64,000 nucleotides of DNA from Bacteroidia bacterium (GCA_039924845.1 JBDTAC010000089.1:1-64000), one strand, 5' to 3'. Counted from the stretch's first letter, positions 8,947 through 18,600 are shown. Notes: generated from the sequence alone by a model not told the origin. Made by a program: numbers and translations.

Positions 8947-9396
8947 TTAGGCGTTAAATTGTTGTAAGTGATGATCGAGATGTTTGTACATGCCTTTACT
9001 CCATTCTTCGGACGTTGCTTTTCCAAAAAAGGAATGCGGCTGTGTAGTACATTTTGCTGCACCACCTTCGGAGAATTGTGTTACAAGTGATTTCAACTTG
9101 CTTTTTTCTTTTTCAAAATCACGTTTGTCAGTAATTATAAACTCTTTACCTGTCGGACTGTTTTTACCATACGATTTATCATTATACATCATTGGTTTTA
9201 CGAAAGGTGCAAGCACTCTGCCGATAAAAATACGTGGAATAACCAATTGTCCAGTTGCTGTTTCCATACTAACAGAACAATGTGCCAGCATTTGTGCTAC
9301 ATTCATCTTCCCCCATTGGCGTTGTGAAGCAGGATTTAATTTATCTATCCGTTGTTGTATTTCTTGCGCGGTTGCTTTATCAAATAAGTTTTTCAT
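8947..9396 (-). CDS. DUF1569 domain protein (DinB-like four-helix fold)
   Basis: A 149-aa protein with the family opening (NLFDKATAQEIQQRIDKLNPASQRQWGKMNVAQMLAHCSVSME), where the His in MLAHC and the later HLDHHL resemble the metal-ligand positions of DinB-like proteins. The stretch GRVLAPFVKPMMYNDKSYGKNSPT is also characteristic. No enzymatic activity is established. First gene of the DUF1569-SRPBCC-DLH set, 13 bases before the SRPBCC start. Confidence 0.8.
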   Translation of the reverse strand: MKNLFDKATAQEIQQRIDKLNPASQRQWGKMNVAQMLAHCSVSMETATGQLVIPRIFIGRVLAPFVKPMMYNDKSYGKNSPTGKEFIITDKRDFEKEKSKLKSLVTQFSEGGAAKCTTQPHSFFGKATSEEWSKGMYKHLDHHLQQFNA

Positions 9397-9456
9397 TTGT
9401 GCTGAATGTTATGATGTTTGTTGTCAAATGTAGCTGAAATAAATTCACCTCAACAA

Positions 9457-9485
9457 GAAACCACACCAAAACGCGGTGTGGTTTC
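9457..9485 (-). terminator. Hairpin downstream of the 138-aa protein gene
   Basis: GAAACCACACC (9457-9467) pairs with GGTGTGGTTTC (9475-9485) around a 7-base loop. On the minus strand it comes 18 bases after the stop at 9504, followed only by TTGTTG, so the T-tract is weak. Confidence 0.6.
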
Positions 9486-9503
9486 CTGAAAATTAAACGG
9501 AAT

Positions 9504-9920
9504 TTACTCTTTAGCAATCTTAATGCTTCTGCCTTTTGGCGAAAAGGAATTGGTAACTACCTTAAAGCCGTACTGACTCAGTTGTTCCTCTTTGCCGCGA
9601 TAATGAGCGAGCAAAACATCTCGCATTTTGGAAACTAAATACGTGAGGGTGTTCGGACTACTGGCTGTTTGCCCCTTCTCGATACCTAAAGCGATGCGCG
9701 CTGCTTGCATATCCTTTTCGCTTTCTTCGCGTAAATGTATGCTGCGAATGCGGTTGGTTTCGGCTTCGGTAGCAAGCGATTGTAAATCTGCCAAATCGGA
9801 TTGGGCAATCGGACTTACTTCCTCATTTGTTGCGCTCTTTTCCATGATGCGTTGAGCGAGACGCAATAACTCTTCCGGCCTGTTGTGCGGAAGGGTTACA
9901 CTTACGGTTCTTTTCGACAT
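9504..9920 (-). CDS. 138-aa protein of unknown function, ribbon-helix-helix-like N-terminus
   Basis: I do not recognise the family. The first 30 residues read MSKRTVSVTLP followed by an amphipathic helix (PEELLRLAQRIMEKSA). This resembles the beta-strand plus helix of ribbon-helix-helix DNA-binding proteins (Arc/CopG/ParD), but no glycine-containing turn and second helix can be assigned with confidence. The middle (45-85) is charged and helical, and the C-terminus is basic (SPKGRSIKIAKE). An array of ten 21-bp imperfect palindromes begins about 150 bases upstream of its ATG with nothing between, and a hairpin follows its stop. Autoregulation through that array is an inference. Confidence 0.6.
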   Translation of the reverse strand: MSKRTVSVTLPHNRPEELLRLAQRIMEKSATNEEVSPIAQSDLADLQSLATEAETNRIRSIHLREESEKDMQAARIALGIEKGQTASSPNTLTYLVSKMRDVLLAHYRGKEEQLSQYGFKVVTNSFSPKGRSIKIAKE

Positions 9921-10070
9921 TTTCTTTTGTTTTTAGGGTTAAACTTGTTTAAAAACGTCAAGTACTAACTCATTATTGTTTAGTATGTGTTAAAATTTAC
10001 TAAAAAAGAACTAATAAACAGATAGTATCAGTTCATTCTTGCCAAGTATCAACTCATCCTGAGAAAGAAT
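9921..10070. other. Non-coding leader between the 138-aa gene and the 21-bp array
   Basis: No convincing ORF. The stretch carries decayed units related to the array (for example TTAGTATGTGTTAAAATTTA and AAGAACTAATAAACAG), so the array probably once extended closer to the gene. Confidence 0.4.
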
Positions 10071-10280
10071 AAGCTGTTAGTGTCTTACTAAGAGCTGTTA
10101 GTGTCTACTTAAGAACTGTTAGTGTGTTACTAAGAGCTGTTAGTGCCTTACTAAGAACTGTTAGTACCTACCTAAGAACTGTAAGTAACACACTAAGAAC
10201 TGTTAGTGCCTTACTAAGAGCTCTAAGTGTCTACCTAAGAACTGTAAGTTACACACTAAGAACTCTAAGTATCCTGCTAA
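10071..10280. repeat. Tandem array, ten units of exactly 21 bp
   Basis: The base C of the CTGT/CTGTA/CTCTA step recurs at 10074, 10095, 10116, 10137, 10158, 10179, 10200, 10221, 10242 and 10263, a strict 21-base period. Each unit has a conserved core of about 15 bases, CTAAGARCTGTTAGT, which is an imperfect palindrome, and about 6 variable bases (TCTTAC, CCTTAC, ACACAC and others). A 21-base period puts successive sites on the same helix face. Conserved core plus free spacer suggests protein-binding sites more than a coding repeat. Confidence 0.85.
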
Positions 10281-10445
10281 AACTTCATTCTTTGATGTAC
10301 TGAGAAAGAACTCTTTTAGAACCGTTACTAAACGGATAGGTCTCAGTAACAAAATACAATAACAAAACAGAATGCTTTTAAAACGAGCATACTGACGCGC
10401 TATTTTCACTTTAATTATTATCTTTGCTCGATAACATTTTTCAAC
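10281..10445. other. Non-coding region between the array and the DUF4199 gene
   Basis: No gene is seen. It ends with a -7 box for the DUF4199 gene. Confidence 0.4.
10419..10426 (+). promoter_or_regulatory. -7 box upstream of the DUF4199 gene
   Basis: TATCTTTG followed by C, 19 bases before the ATG at 10446, fits TAnnTTTG. Confidence 0.5.
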
Positions 10446-10991
10446 ATGGAAACAAAACAGACTTCTATTCTCGCTCCTGCGCTTATCGCTGGTGTTATTG
10501 CCGCTGCTGCGTGCATTATTTATTCGTTAATTTTGAACGCTGCCATTAAAGGCTTGCCGCCAAAGGGAACGCAATACGTCAGTTATTTACTGTTAATACT
10601 GGTTATTTTTTTCGCTACAAAGCAATTTAGAGAAAAGAAAGCGGAAGGATTTATTTCGTACGGTAAAGCGCTTGGCTTTGGAACACTTATCAGCGGAGTT
10701 ACGGCTGTTTTGTATGCGCCCTACATGTATATTTACATGACCTTTATTAACCCAAATCTGATTAATCAGATTATGGAACAAGCTCAAATAAAGATGGCAA
10801 ATACCCCAAATATGACACCTGAAGCTATGGACATGGCGATGAAAAGTATAAAAATATTTACCAGTCCTAGTGTTATGGCGATTATAACCATCGTGGGATT
10901 TCTTTTTATCGGCTTTATTATTTCCTTGATTACTGCTGCTATTCTTCAAAAAGACAAACCTGTTTTTGAAACTCCCGATACACAAGCTTGA
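10446..10991 (+). CDS. DUF4199 family membrane protein
   Basis: A 181-aa inner-membrane protein with four hydrophobic segments: ILAPALIAGVIAAAACIIYS (8-27), YVSYLLLILVIFFA (44-57), an amphipathic one around 76-98, and VMAIITIVGFLFIGFIISLITAAIL (140-165). The cytoplasmic KQFREKKAEGFISYGKALGFGTLISGV is the usual family signature. Function unknown. In Bacteroidota this family often precedes a GT2 glycosyltransferase, as it does here: the next ATG lies one base after its stop. Confidence 0.85.
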   Translation: METKQTSILAPALIAGVIAAAACIIYSLILNAAIKGLPPKGTQYVSYLLLILVIFFATKQFREKKAEGFISYGKALGFGTLISGVTAVLYAPYMYIYMTFINPNLINQIMEQAQIKMANTPNMTPEAMDMAMKSIKIFTSPSVMAIITIVGFLFIGFIISLITAAILQKDKPVFETPDTQA

Positions 10992-10992
10992 T

Positions 10993-11931
10993 ATGAATAT
11001 TTCCATTGTTGTTCCTTTGTATAATGAGGAAGAATCCTTGACCGAATTGTGTGATTGGATAGCACGCGTGATGCAAAAAAACAATTTTTCGTACGAAGTT
11101 TTGTTGATTGACGATGGGAGCAAAGATAAATCTTGGGAAAAGATAATTGACATTTCGGCTGCTAATCCGAATATCAAAGGAATTAAAATGCGCCGAAATT
11201 ATGGCAAATCTGCCGCGCTTCATGTTGGTTTTGAAGCTTGTTTAGGCGATGTAGTTATTACGATGGATGCCGATTTGCAAGATAGCCCGGATGAAATTCC
11301 TGAATTATACGAGTTGATTTTCAATCAAAAAAACGACATTGTTTCAGGCTGGAAAAAGAAACGGTATGATCCGATTACCAAAACCATTCCCACTAAATTA
11401 TTCAATTGGGCAACGCGCAAAATGTCGGGTATTTATTTACACGATTTTAATTGCGGCTTAAAAGCGTATCGTCAAGAAGTGGTTAAAAACATTGAAGTTT
11501 ACGGAGAAATGCATCGCTACATTCCGGTGATTGCAAAATGGGCGGGTTTCACAAAAATTGTTGAAAAAGAAGTACAACATCAAGAACGAAAATACGGCGT
11601 TACGAAGTTTGGTTTGGAACGCTTTGTAAACGGTTTCTTAGATTTACTTTCCATCACATTTGTAACTAAATTCGGAAAAAAACCAATGCACCTTTTCGGA
11701 TTATTGGGTAGCATTTTATTTATGATAGGTATTGCAATTGCCGCCTATCTCGCGTATGCGAAATACGTTTGGTTGGATTACCGCATGACCGACAGACCTT
11801 TATTTTATTTCGGGTTACTTGCCATGATTATTGGTACGCAGCTTTTTGTGGCGGGCTTTTTAGGCGAATTAATTTCCAGAAATTCTCCGGAAAGAAACGA
11901 TTATCAAATTCATAAAAAAACAGGTTTTTAA
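10993..11931 (+). CDS. Glycosyltransferase family 2, dolichyl/undecaprenyl-phosphate sugar synthase type
   Basis: 312 aa from ATG 10993 (MNISIVVPLYNEEESL). Nucleotide-binding DDGSKDKSW and the metal-binding DADLQDSPDE are both present. The C-terminus carries two membrane segments (about 232-255 and 262-290), as in GtrB/DPM1-like enzymes that load a sugar onto a polyprenyl phosphate. Upstream in-frame codons at 10966 lie inside the DUF4199 gene and were not used. A diverged palindrome copy (11072-11090) codes MQKNNFS. It is followed by GT9 and GT4 genes, so it belongs to a glycan cluster. Confidence 0.88.
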   Translation: MNISIVVPLYNEEESLTELCDWIARVMQKNNFSYEVLLIDDGSKDKSWEKIIDISAANPNIKGIKMRRNYGKSAALHVGFEACLGDVVITMDADLQDSPDEIPELYELIFNQKNDIVSGWKKKRYDPITKTIPTKLFNWATRKMSGIYLHDFNCGLKAYRQEVVKNIEVYGEMHRYIPVIAKWAGFTKIVEKEVQHQERKYGVTKFGLERFVNGFLDLLSITFVTKFGKKPMHLFGLLGSILFMIGIAIAAYLAYAKYVWLDYRMTDRPLFYFGLLAMIIGTQLFVAGFLGELISRNSPERNDYQIHKKTGF

Positions 11932-11943
11932 TTGTAGAAAAAG

Positions 11944-13041
11944 ATGAAGTTGAACGAAGTAAAATTTGATTGCATTCATTTTAGAGGCGATATTCCTTGC
12001 GCTCCAAATAAAAAAAGAGGACAGGTTTGTCCAACGTGTACAGAATACAAAGCGATTAAAACAAAAATTCTAATTATTAAATTAGGTGCGCTCGGCGATG
12101 TTATCCGTTCTACACCGCTTATAACACGTTTCCGAAAAAAATATCCGAATGCACACATTACTTGGATAACACATTCTCCGGCTATTTTACCTGCGGATAA
12201 AATTGATAAAATTTACAAATTTGATTTCAATGCAGTATATCATATCACGCATCAACAGTACGATGTTGCAATTAATTTAGATAAAGAAATTGAAGCTTGT
12301 GCACTTTTATCGGATGTACAAGCGAAAGAGAAATTTGGCTTTATCTGGAAAAACAATCACATCGACATTGCGAACGAAAAAGCGGAACACAAGCTAATGA
12401 CCGGACTTTTCGACACACTTTCCATTCAGAATAAAAAGAATTATTTAGAAGAAATTTTTGAAATCTGCGGATTTGATTTTCAACAAGAACCGTATTTGCT
12501 CAATTACAACAAGGATTTGGCAGAAAAATGGACAGTGCTTCGCGAAAAAGCAGGAACTAAGATTATTGTCGGATTAAATACTGGTTGCGGAAAACGTTGG
12601 AGCACGCGCCTTTGGCCTTCTGATTATTGGTTGGAATTAATTGTTCGTTTGCAAAAAGCAAATTATTTTCCCGTGTTGTTGGGCGGAGAAGATGAGAATG
12701 AAATGAATAATTTGTATCGTGATAAAACAGGCGCGTATTATCCTGGCACTTTTTCGTTGGAAGAATTTATTGCGCTCACCTCTAATTGTGATATCATTGT
12801 TACTGCTGTTTCGATGATGATGCACATTGCAATTGGTTTGAAAAAGCCGATGCTTTTATTCAATAATATTTTCAATAAACACGAATTTGAATTGTACGGA
12901 AAAGGAATTATTGTGGAACCTCATACAGGTTGCGATTGTTATTACGGAAATACATGTATTCGCAGCAAAAATTGCATGCAAGATATTTCCGTAGAAAAAG
13001 TTTTTTCCACCATCGGCGAACTAAGCATTAAGCTGAAATGA
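11944..13041 (+). CDS. Glycosyltransferase family 9 (heptosyltransferase-like) with N-terminal Cys cluster
   Basis: 365 aa. The GT-B core starts with ILIIKLGALGDVIRSTPLI (about 43-61) and has the donor-site region GLNTGCGKRWSTRLWPSDYW and DIIVTAVSMMMHIAIGLKKP. This is the family that adds ADP-heptose or related sugars to LPS. Ahead of the core are four cysteines (10, 19, 29 and 32) spaced like a small zinc site, and another Cys group lies near the C-terminus (GCDCYYGNTCIRSKNC). It overlaps the next glycosyltransferase by 4 bases (ATGA). Confidence 0.85.
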   Translation: MKLNEVKFDCIHFRGDIPCAPNKKRGQVCPTCTEYKAIKTKILIIKLGALGDVIRSTPLITRFRKKYPNAHITWITHSPAILPADKIDKIYKFDFNAVYHITHQQYDVAINLDKEIEACALLSDVQAKEKFGFIWKNNHIDIANEKAEHKLMTGLFDTLSIQNKKNYLEEIFEICGFDFQQEPYLLNYNKDLAEKWTVLREKAGTKIIVGLNTGCGKRWSTRLWPSDYWLELIVRLQKANYFPVLLGGEDENEMNNLYRDKTGAYYPGTFSLEEFIALTSNCDIIVTAVSMMMHIAIGLKKPMLLFNNIFNKHEFELYGKGIIVEPHTGCDCYYGNTCIRSKNCMQDISVEKVFSTIGELSIKLK

Positions 13042-14159
13042 ACATCGCTTACCTTTCCACTTTTTATCCGTACAGAGGCGGAATCGTTCAGTTTAATACA
13101 GCTTTGTACAAAGCTTTACAAAAAGAGCACAAGGTAAATGCATACACGTTTACGCGTCAATATCCTGATTTATTATTTCCTGGAAAAACGCAATACGTAA
13201 CCGAAAATGATACGTCGGACAAAATAGAAACCTTCCGAACGCTTGATACCATTAATCCTTTCAGTTATTATACCACGGCTCAAAAAATAAAAAAAATGCA
13301 GCCGGATATTTTATTGATGAAATATTGGATGCCTTTTTTTGCACCTTCGCTCGGAACCGTTTCAAAAATGCTGCGTAAGAAAACAAAAATCATTTCGGTT
13401 TTAGACAATGTGATTTCGCATGAAAAAAGAATTGGAGATAGAGCGCTTACTAAGTATTTTCTGAATCAAAATCATGGTTTTGTGGTGATGAGTTCGCAAG
13501 TAAAAAATGATTTACTTTCTTTTTTACCGAATGCGAATTATGTTTTTCATCCGCATCCGTTGTATGATAATTTTGGAGAAAAAATTAGTAAAGAAGCCGC
13601 TTGTGATTATTTAAAACTCGATAAAAACGAAAAACACATTTTATTTTTTGGATTTATTCGAAAATACAAAGGCTTGGATACATTGCTGGAAACCTTGGCT
13701 GATGAACGTTTGAAACAACTCAATGTAAAATTAATTATTGCTGGAGAATACTACGAAGACAAATCTTTTTACGAAGAACTCATTCAAAAATATAATCTTC
13801 AAGACCGATTGATTTTGAAAACAGAATACATTCCTTCGGAAGATGTGAAACAGTATTTCTGTGCTGCGGATATTGTGGTACAACCATACAAAACAGCTAC
13901 ACAAAGCGGTGTTACGCAAATTGCCTATCAATTTGAACGACCGATGTTGGTAACGGATGTGGGCGGTTTGTCGGAAATTGTTCCGCACAATAAAGTAGGT
14001 TATGTAACGGATTCGGCACCTACGGCAATTGCTGATGCTTTACTCGATTTCTATAATAATAAGCGGGAACAAGAATTTTCTGCGAATGCAGCTATTGAAA
14101 AAAAACGTTTTCAATGGGATTCTATGGCGAAAGCCGTTATTGAGCTTTCAAAAAAATAA
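13038..14159 (+). CDS. Glycosyltransferase family 4
   Basis: 373 aa with a GT-B fold. Acceptor-side glycine motif YPYRGGIVQFN near the N-terminus; the GT1 domain has HILFFGFIRKYKGLDTLLETL, and the donor-binding region reads QPYKTATQSGVTQIAYQFERPMLVTDVGGL. The E-x7-E-like motif is diverged. Coupled by a 4-base overlap to the GT9 gene, so the two probably act on the same glycan. Its stop codon (14157-14159) lies inside a copy of the dispersed palindrome, which also codes the final KK. Confidence 0.85.
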   Translation: MNIAYLSTFYPYRGGIVQFNTALYKALQKEHKVNAYTFTRQYPDLLFPGKTQYVTENDTSDKIETFRTLDTINPFSYYTTAQKIKKMQPDILLMKYWMPFFAPSLGTVSKMLRKKTKIISVLDNVISHEKRIGDRALTKYFLNQNHGFVVMSSQVKNDLLSFLPNANYVFHPHPLYDNFGEKISKEAACDYLKLDKNEKHILFFGFIRKYKGLDTLLETLADERLKQLNVKLIIAGEYYEDKSFYEELIQKYNLQDRLILKTEYIPSEDVKQYFCAADIVVQPYKTATQSGVTQIAYQFERPMLVTDVGGLSEIVPHNKVGYVTDSAPTAIADALLDFYNNKREQEFSANAAIEKKRFQWDSMAKAVIELSKK

Positions 14160-14168
14160 TTTTTCAAA
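14146..14168. repeat. Dispersed AT palindrome copy supplying a stop codon
   Basis: TTTC-A7-TAAT5-CAAA form; its internal TAA at 14157-14159 is the stop codon of the GT4 gene. Confidence 0.7.
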
Positions 14169-14286
14169 TCTGTTTTTGAACAGATGAACATATAATGAGA
14201 TTTATATACAGAATTTTTAACAGAAGCTGATTTATTCTTAATATTTGATTGCTGGTAATTAAAGTAGCATTATATAGATTCAATAT

Positions 14287-15321
14287 ATGAGTAAGCGAAT
14301 AGGGAAAATTGAACAATTAGATTCATTAAGAGCATTTGCAGCATTTAGCGTAATTATTTATCACTTTCTCCCTGTATTTAATTTAGGGAGTTTTCCATTG
14401 GGATGGATTGGAGTAGATTTGTTTTTTGTTTTTTCTGGGTACTTGATTACTGCAATTTTACTGGAACAAAAATCAATAGTAAATAAAAAATTTATAATTG
14501 TTAAAAATTTTATTATAAAGAGAGCACTGCGATTATTTCCTGCTTATTATCTGTTTATAACCTTTTTTTTATTTCTTATGATTGTCTTTAGATTGTATAT
14601 ATGGGACAAAGGAGATGCTGTTTACTATTACACTTATACGCAAAATATTTTGTTCTTTAAGAACGGAATGAAAGGTACTCAACTAAATCATCTATGGACA
14701 CTTGCAGTTGAGGAGCAATTTTATATATTTTGGCCTTGGTTGGTGATATATATTGACAATAAAAAACTGCTCAAAATTCTTTTTGTTACTATAATAATAA
14801 CTTTACTTTTCAAATCGTTCACCGAAATAGATCGCATAAGAATGTTAACTTTTTATCATTTCGATACACTCGGAAGTGGTGCATTGATAGCCGTTTTAAT
14901 CAAAGAAAAAGGGCAGTATTTTTTATCTCCTCTCTACAAGTTTAAATATTTGATTATCTTATTATCTATGATTACATTAACAATAAGTCTGTATTTCAAA
15001 ATTCCTCATTTGTTTATAGTATCTTCTGTTCTTATGCTATCAGTTAGTTTACTAATCGGTTCGCTTTTTGGTTTTAAAGGTATTGTTGGTAAAATTCTCA
15101 ATTTACCTAAACTTAAATATTTAGGTAAAATTAGCTACGGACTTTATTTATATCACAAGCCGATTCCTTATTTCATTAATTTATTCAATCAAAGGATTTT
15201 TAGGTTAAATAATTTTATAGCTCTCATACTTGGCATTTCATTAACAATAATAATAGCTCATCTATCCTACAATTTGTTAGAAAAACGTTTTTTGAAATTA
15301 AAAGAAAAATTTGATTTGTAA
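14287..15321 (+). CDS. Acyltransferase family 3 (OafA/YrhL type)
   Basis: A 344-aa multi-spanning membrane protein with the family opening QLDSLRAFAAFSVIIYHF (His about 21) and the motif LNHLWTLAVEEQFYIFWPW, plus about ten hydrophobic segments. Such proteins move acetyl or other acyl groups onto surface glycans. The gene looks even more AT-rich than its neighbours and has no palindrome copy inside. With its own 127-base leader this may mean recent acquisition, but I only judged composition by eye. It closes the glycan cluster begun by the GT2 gene. Confidence 0.85.
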   Translation: MSKRIGKIEQLDSLRAFAAFSVIIYHFLPVFNLGSFPLGWIGVDLFFVFSGYLITAILLEQKSIVNKKFIIVKNFIIKRALRLFPAYYLFITFFLFLMIVFRLYIWDKGDAVYYYTYTQNILFFKNGMKGTQLNHLWTLAVEEQFYIFWPWLVIYIDNKKLLKILFVTIIITLLFKSFTEIDRIRMLTFYHFDTLGSGALIAVLIKEKGQYFLSPLYKFKYLIILLSMITLTISLYFKIPHLFIVSSVLMLSVSLLIGSLFGFKGIVGKILNLPKLKYLGKISYGLYLYHKPIPYFINLFNQRIFRLNNFIALILGISLTIIIAHLSYNLLEKRFLKLKEKFDL

Positions 15322-15362
15322 ATCACTTACAACGATATCGTCTCCAAATTGTTCTATATAAA

Positions 15363-15387
15363 TTTTTCAAAAAAATAATTTTTAAAA
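15363..15387. repeat. Dispersed AT palindrome copy
   Basis: First of two copies about 50 bases apart in the gap between the convergent acyltransferase and RND pump genes. Confidence 0.6.
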
Positions 15388-15414
15388 TCTGGTTTTGAGA
15401 AGCAAAAATATCAC

Positions 15415-15436
15415 TTCAAAAAAATAATTTTTCAAA
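15415..15436. repeat. Dispersed AT palindrome copy
   Basis: Second copy in this gap, TTC-A7-TAAT5-CAAA form, 20 bases from the terminator hairpin. Confidence 0.65.
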
Positions 15437-15456
15437 CGATATTTTTATAAAAAAAA

Positions 15457-15484
15457 AGTTCCGCGATTTTTGAACCGCGGAACT
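15457..15484 (-). terminator. Terminator of the metal-efflux operon
   Basis: AGTTCCGCG (15457-15465) pairs with CGCGGAACT (15476-15484). Read on the minus strand the hairpin is followed by a long T run, about 130 bases after the stop of the RND gene. The rest of the 15322-15616 gap holds two palindrome copies and no gene. Confidence 0.85.
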
Positions 15485-15616
15485 CAGAGAAATTAACATT
15501 AATCAAACTACTATTAACTAAAACAATTGTAAACGAAAAAAACATTTTGTTGGGACAAATTTACGAACAAGATTTGCTTGCTTGTGTTAAAAATGAATTA
15601 GATTTTTATTAGAAAT

Positions 15617-18600
15617 TTAATTTTTTAATTCGGGTGTAGGCGTATTAAAACCTTCCTCTTCGTGCCTTTTATCCACATTACGATACGCCCAAGCAAAAAT
15701 CAATGGAAATACCAATAAGGAAAAAAACATCGAAGATAAAATTCCGCCAATGACTACGCGTGCTAATGGTCTGGAACTTTCTGATCCAATTCCTGTAGAA
15801 ATTGCAGCAGGAAGTAAACCCATTGCTGCCATCAATGCCGTCATCATTACTGGGCGAATCAAAGAAACTACACCTAATTTTACAGCAAAGTACAACGAGT
15901 TTTTTTGTTCACGCATTTTTTCCATATTTTGTTTGAATGCTGTAATCAATAATACGCCTTCGAGAATACAAATTCCGAAAAGGGCAATAAAACCAATACC
16001 AGCAGAGATACTGAAATGCGTTCCTGTAATAAGCAAGGCTGCCACACCGCCGACGATGGCAAAAGGCACATTTAGAAAAACCAATCCGGCATCTTTAAAG
16101 TTACCGAACATCGCGAAGAGCAAAATAAAAATCAAAATTAAACTAATAGGAACCACTTGGGATAAGCGTTTCGAAGCACGTTGTTCGTTTTCAAAATCGC
16201 CTTGAAATTTCATAGTGTATCCTTTTTTTAACTGAATTTGAGTATTCACTTTTTCTTGCGCTTCGGCGACAGCACTTCCCATATCACGTCCTTCCACAGA
16301 AAATTTTAAAGCAGCATAACGTTGGTTACCGTCTCTGAAAATAAGACATGGACCTGTTTTAAAAGAAATATTAGCAATTTCCTTAATCGGAACTTCGGAA
16401 CCGCTCATCGTCGGAACCATTAAATTCCCAATGTCCGTTTCGTTTTTTCTAAATTCTTCTGGAAAACGCACGCGAATGTCAAACTGCTCGATGCCTTCGT
16501 ACAATTGAGATGCAGGCGCGCCGCCAATTGCCATTTGGATAACGGCATTCGCATCGGCTGTACTTACGCCGTACAATGCCATTTTTGTTTGATCCAAATC
16601 AATGTCTAATTCCGGTTGTCCGATATTTTTGATGGCTCCCAAATCCGTTATTCCCGGTACTGTTTTTAAAATAGTAACGGCTTGATTGATTTTATCTTCC
16701 ATATAATTGAGAGAATCGCCCCAAATTTTCAAACAAATATCTCCTTTAACGCCCGAAACAGCTTCTTCTACATTATCAGAAATAGGTTGAGAAAAATTCA
16801 AATCCGCACCTGGAATGATTTCTAATTTTTTTCGCATCACTTCAATTAAATCATTTTTTGAAATGGTATCTGTCCAATCGCCTTCCGGTTTTAAAATCAC
16901 ATCAAATTCATTGTTGTAAAATCCAGTTACATCCGTTCCGTCATCAGGTCTTCCGGTTTGAGAAACCACATGTTCAACTTGTGGAAAAGATGCTAATATT
17001 TTACGTGCTTGTGTAGAAACTTCTACTGATTTTTGTAAAGAAGCGCTGTATGGTAGTTGAATTCGTACCCACATCGCACCTTCATCCATTTCCGGTAAAA
17101 ATTCAGAACCTAAAAATTTAAAGGAATACAAACCAGCCACAATTACTATTCCTGCTATAATCAATGTAGTTTTACGATGTTTTGAAACGGCATCAAATGA
17201 TTTGATAATCATACCAAACATTATATGCGTGATAGGATTGTGTTTTTCGTGTACGTTTTTAGTTAAGAGAACACTTACTAAAACAGGTACCAATGTTATA
17301 GTATATAAAAGCGCTCCCAACAGCGCAAATCCAAGCGTATAAGCGAGCGGAGAAAATAATTTTCCTTCTACTTTTTGGAAAGCGAAAATAGGTAATAAGG
17401 CGGTGATGATAATTATTTTTGCAATCAAAATGGCTTTTCCTAATTCCATCCCTTTCAATTTAATCATTCCCATTTTACTGAGTTTGTTAAATTTCTCCAT
17501 TCCAATATCAATCACTTTTTGATCCAACATCACAAATAATCCTTCCACCATAACAACTGCACCGTCTATAATAATTCCAAAATCTACAGCACCTAAGGAA
17601 AGTAAATTGGCAGACATTCCCATCGTGTTTAAACACATGAAAGCAAACAAAAGCGAAAGAGGGACAATGATGGCAACAATTAGAGTAGTTCGCCAATTGA
17701 ACATAAATAGAAAAACCAATAATGTTACAAGAATGATACCCTCTGCCATGTTGTGCAATACGGTATGTGTAGCAAATGTGGTGAGATTTTTTCGGTTGTA
17801 ATAAGGAACTATTTTTGTGTCGGGTGGAAGAATTTTAGTATTTAACTTATCAATTGCTTTGGTGAGGTTAGCGATCACATCGTCTGGATTTTCTCCTTTA
17901 CGCATTAAAACAATTGCTTCCACTGCATCGGGATTGTCCCTGATGACACGATGTCCTGCACTGTCAATGACATCAGTTCTGCCGACTTGCCCTAAACGCG
18001 GTTGATTGGAAATGACAACATTGGCAACATTTTTCACTAAAATAGGAACTCCATTATCGTTTTTTATAATGATATTTTTTATCTCGTTGATATCGTTCAG
18101 CAAGCCAATACCGCGAACAACATAAGCCTGCGAATTTTTTTCTATCACATCACCGCCTACATTAATATTTGTTCGGTTGATAGCTGTATAAACATCTAAG
18201 GGTGTCAATCCTAAATCAACTAATTTTTGTGGATTCACTTGTACCTCATACGTTTTTACCATTCCACCAAAACTCACTATGTCACCAATACCTGGCACAG
18301 CTCTTATGGCACGATCACATACCCAATCTTGTAGTGTTTTTAATTCGCGGGGTCCGCGGATTTTACTTTCTAAAGTATAACGATAAATTTCTCCCGTTGG
18401 TCCTGTTGGAGGTTGTACTTGAGGTGAAATTCCATTTGGTAAATTGGCATTCGACAATAAACTGTTTACCTGAATGCGTGCATCCATATCGGTAATATGG
18501 TCTTCAAAAACAATGTCCACCACAGAAAGTCCAAACACGCTTGTTGAGCGCAAACTGGTTTTGTTTTGCACCGGATTCATAGCGATTTCAACCGGAATGG

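Noticed and set aside
10071-10280. CRISPR array
   Set aside because: Units are only 21 bp with spacers of about 6 bases, and there are no cas genes nearby.
10071-10302. Coding heptad repeat R-[TA]-V-S-x-x-L on the plus strand
   Set aside because: The frame is open because 21 is a multiple of 3, but no suitable start exists, and the same frame in the 61.3 kb array is broken by a stop.
10203-10409. Leucine-rich 68-aa reading frame on the minus strand
   Set aside because: It is an artefact of the 21-bp array and has no family, ribosome site or conserved start.
15322-15616. A gene in the gap after the acyltransferase
   Set aside because: Only repeat copies and a terminator are seen; no reading frame of note.
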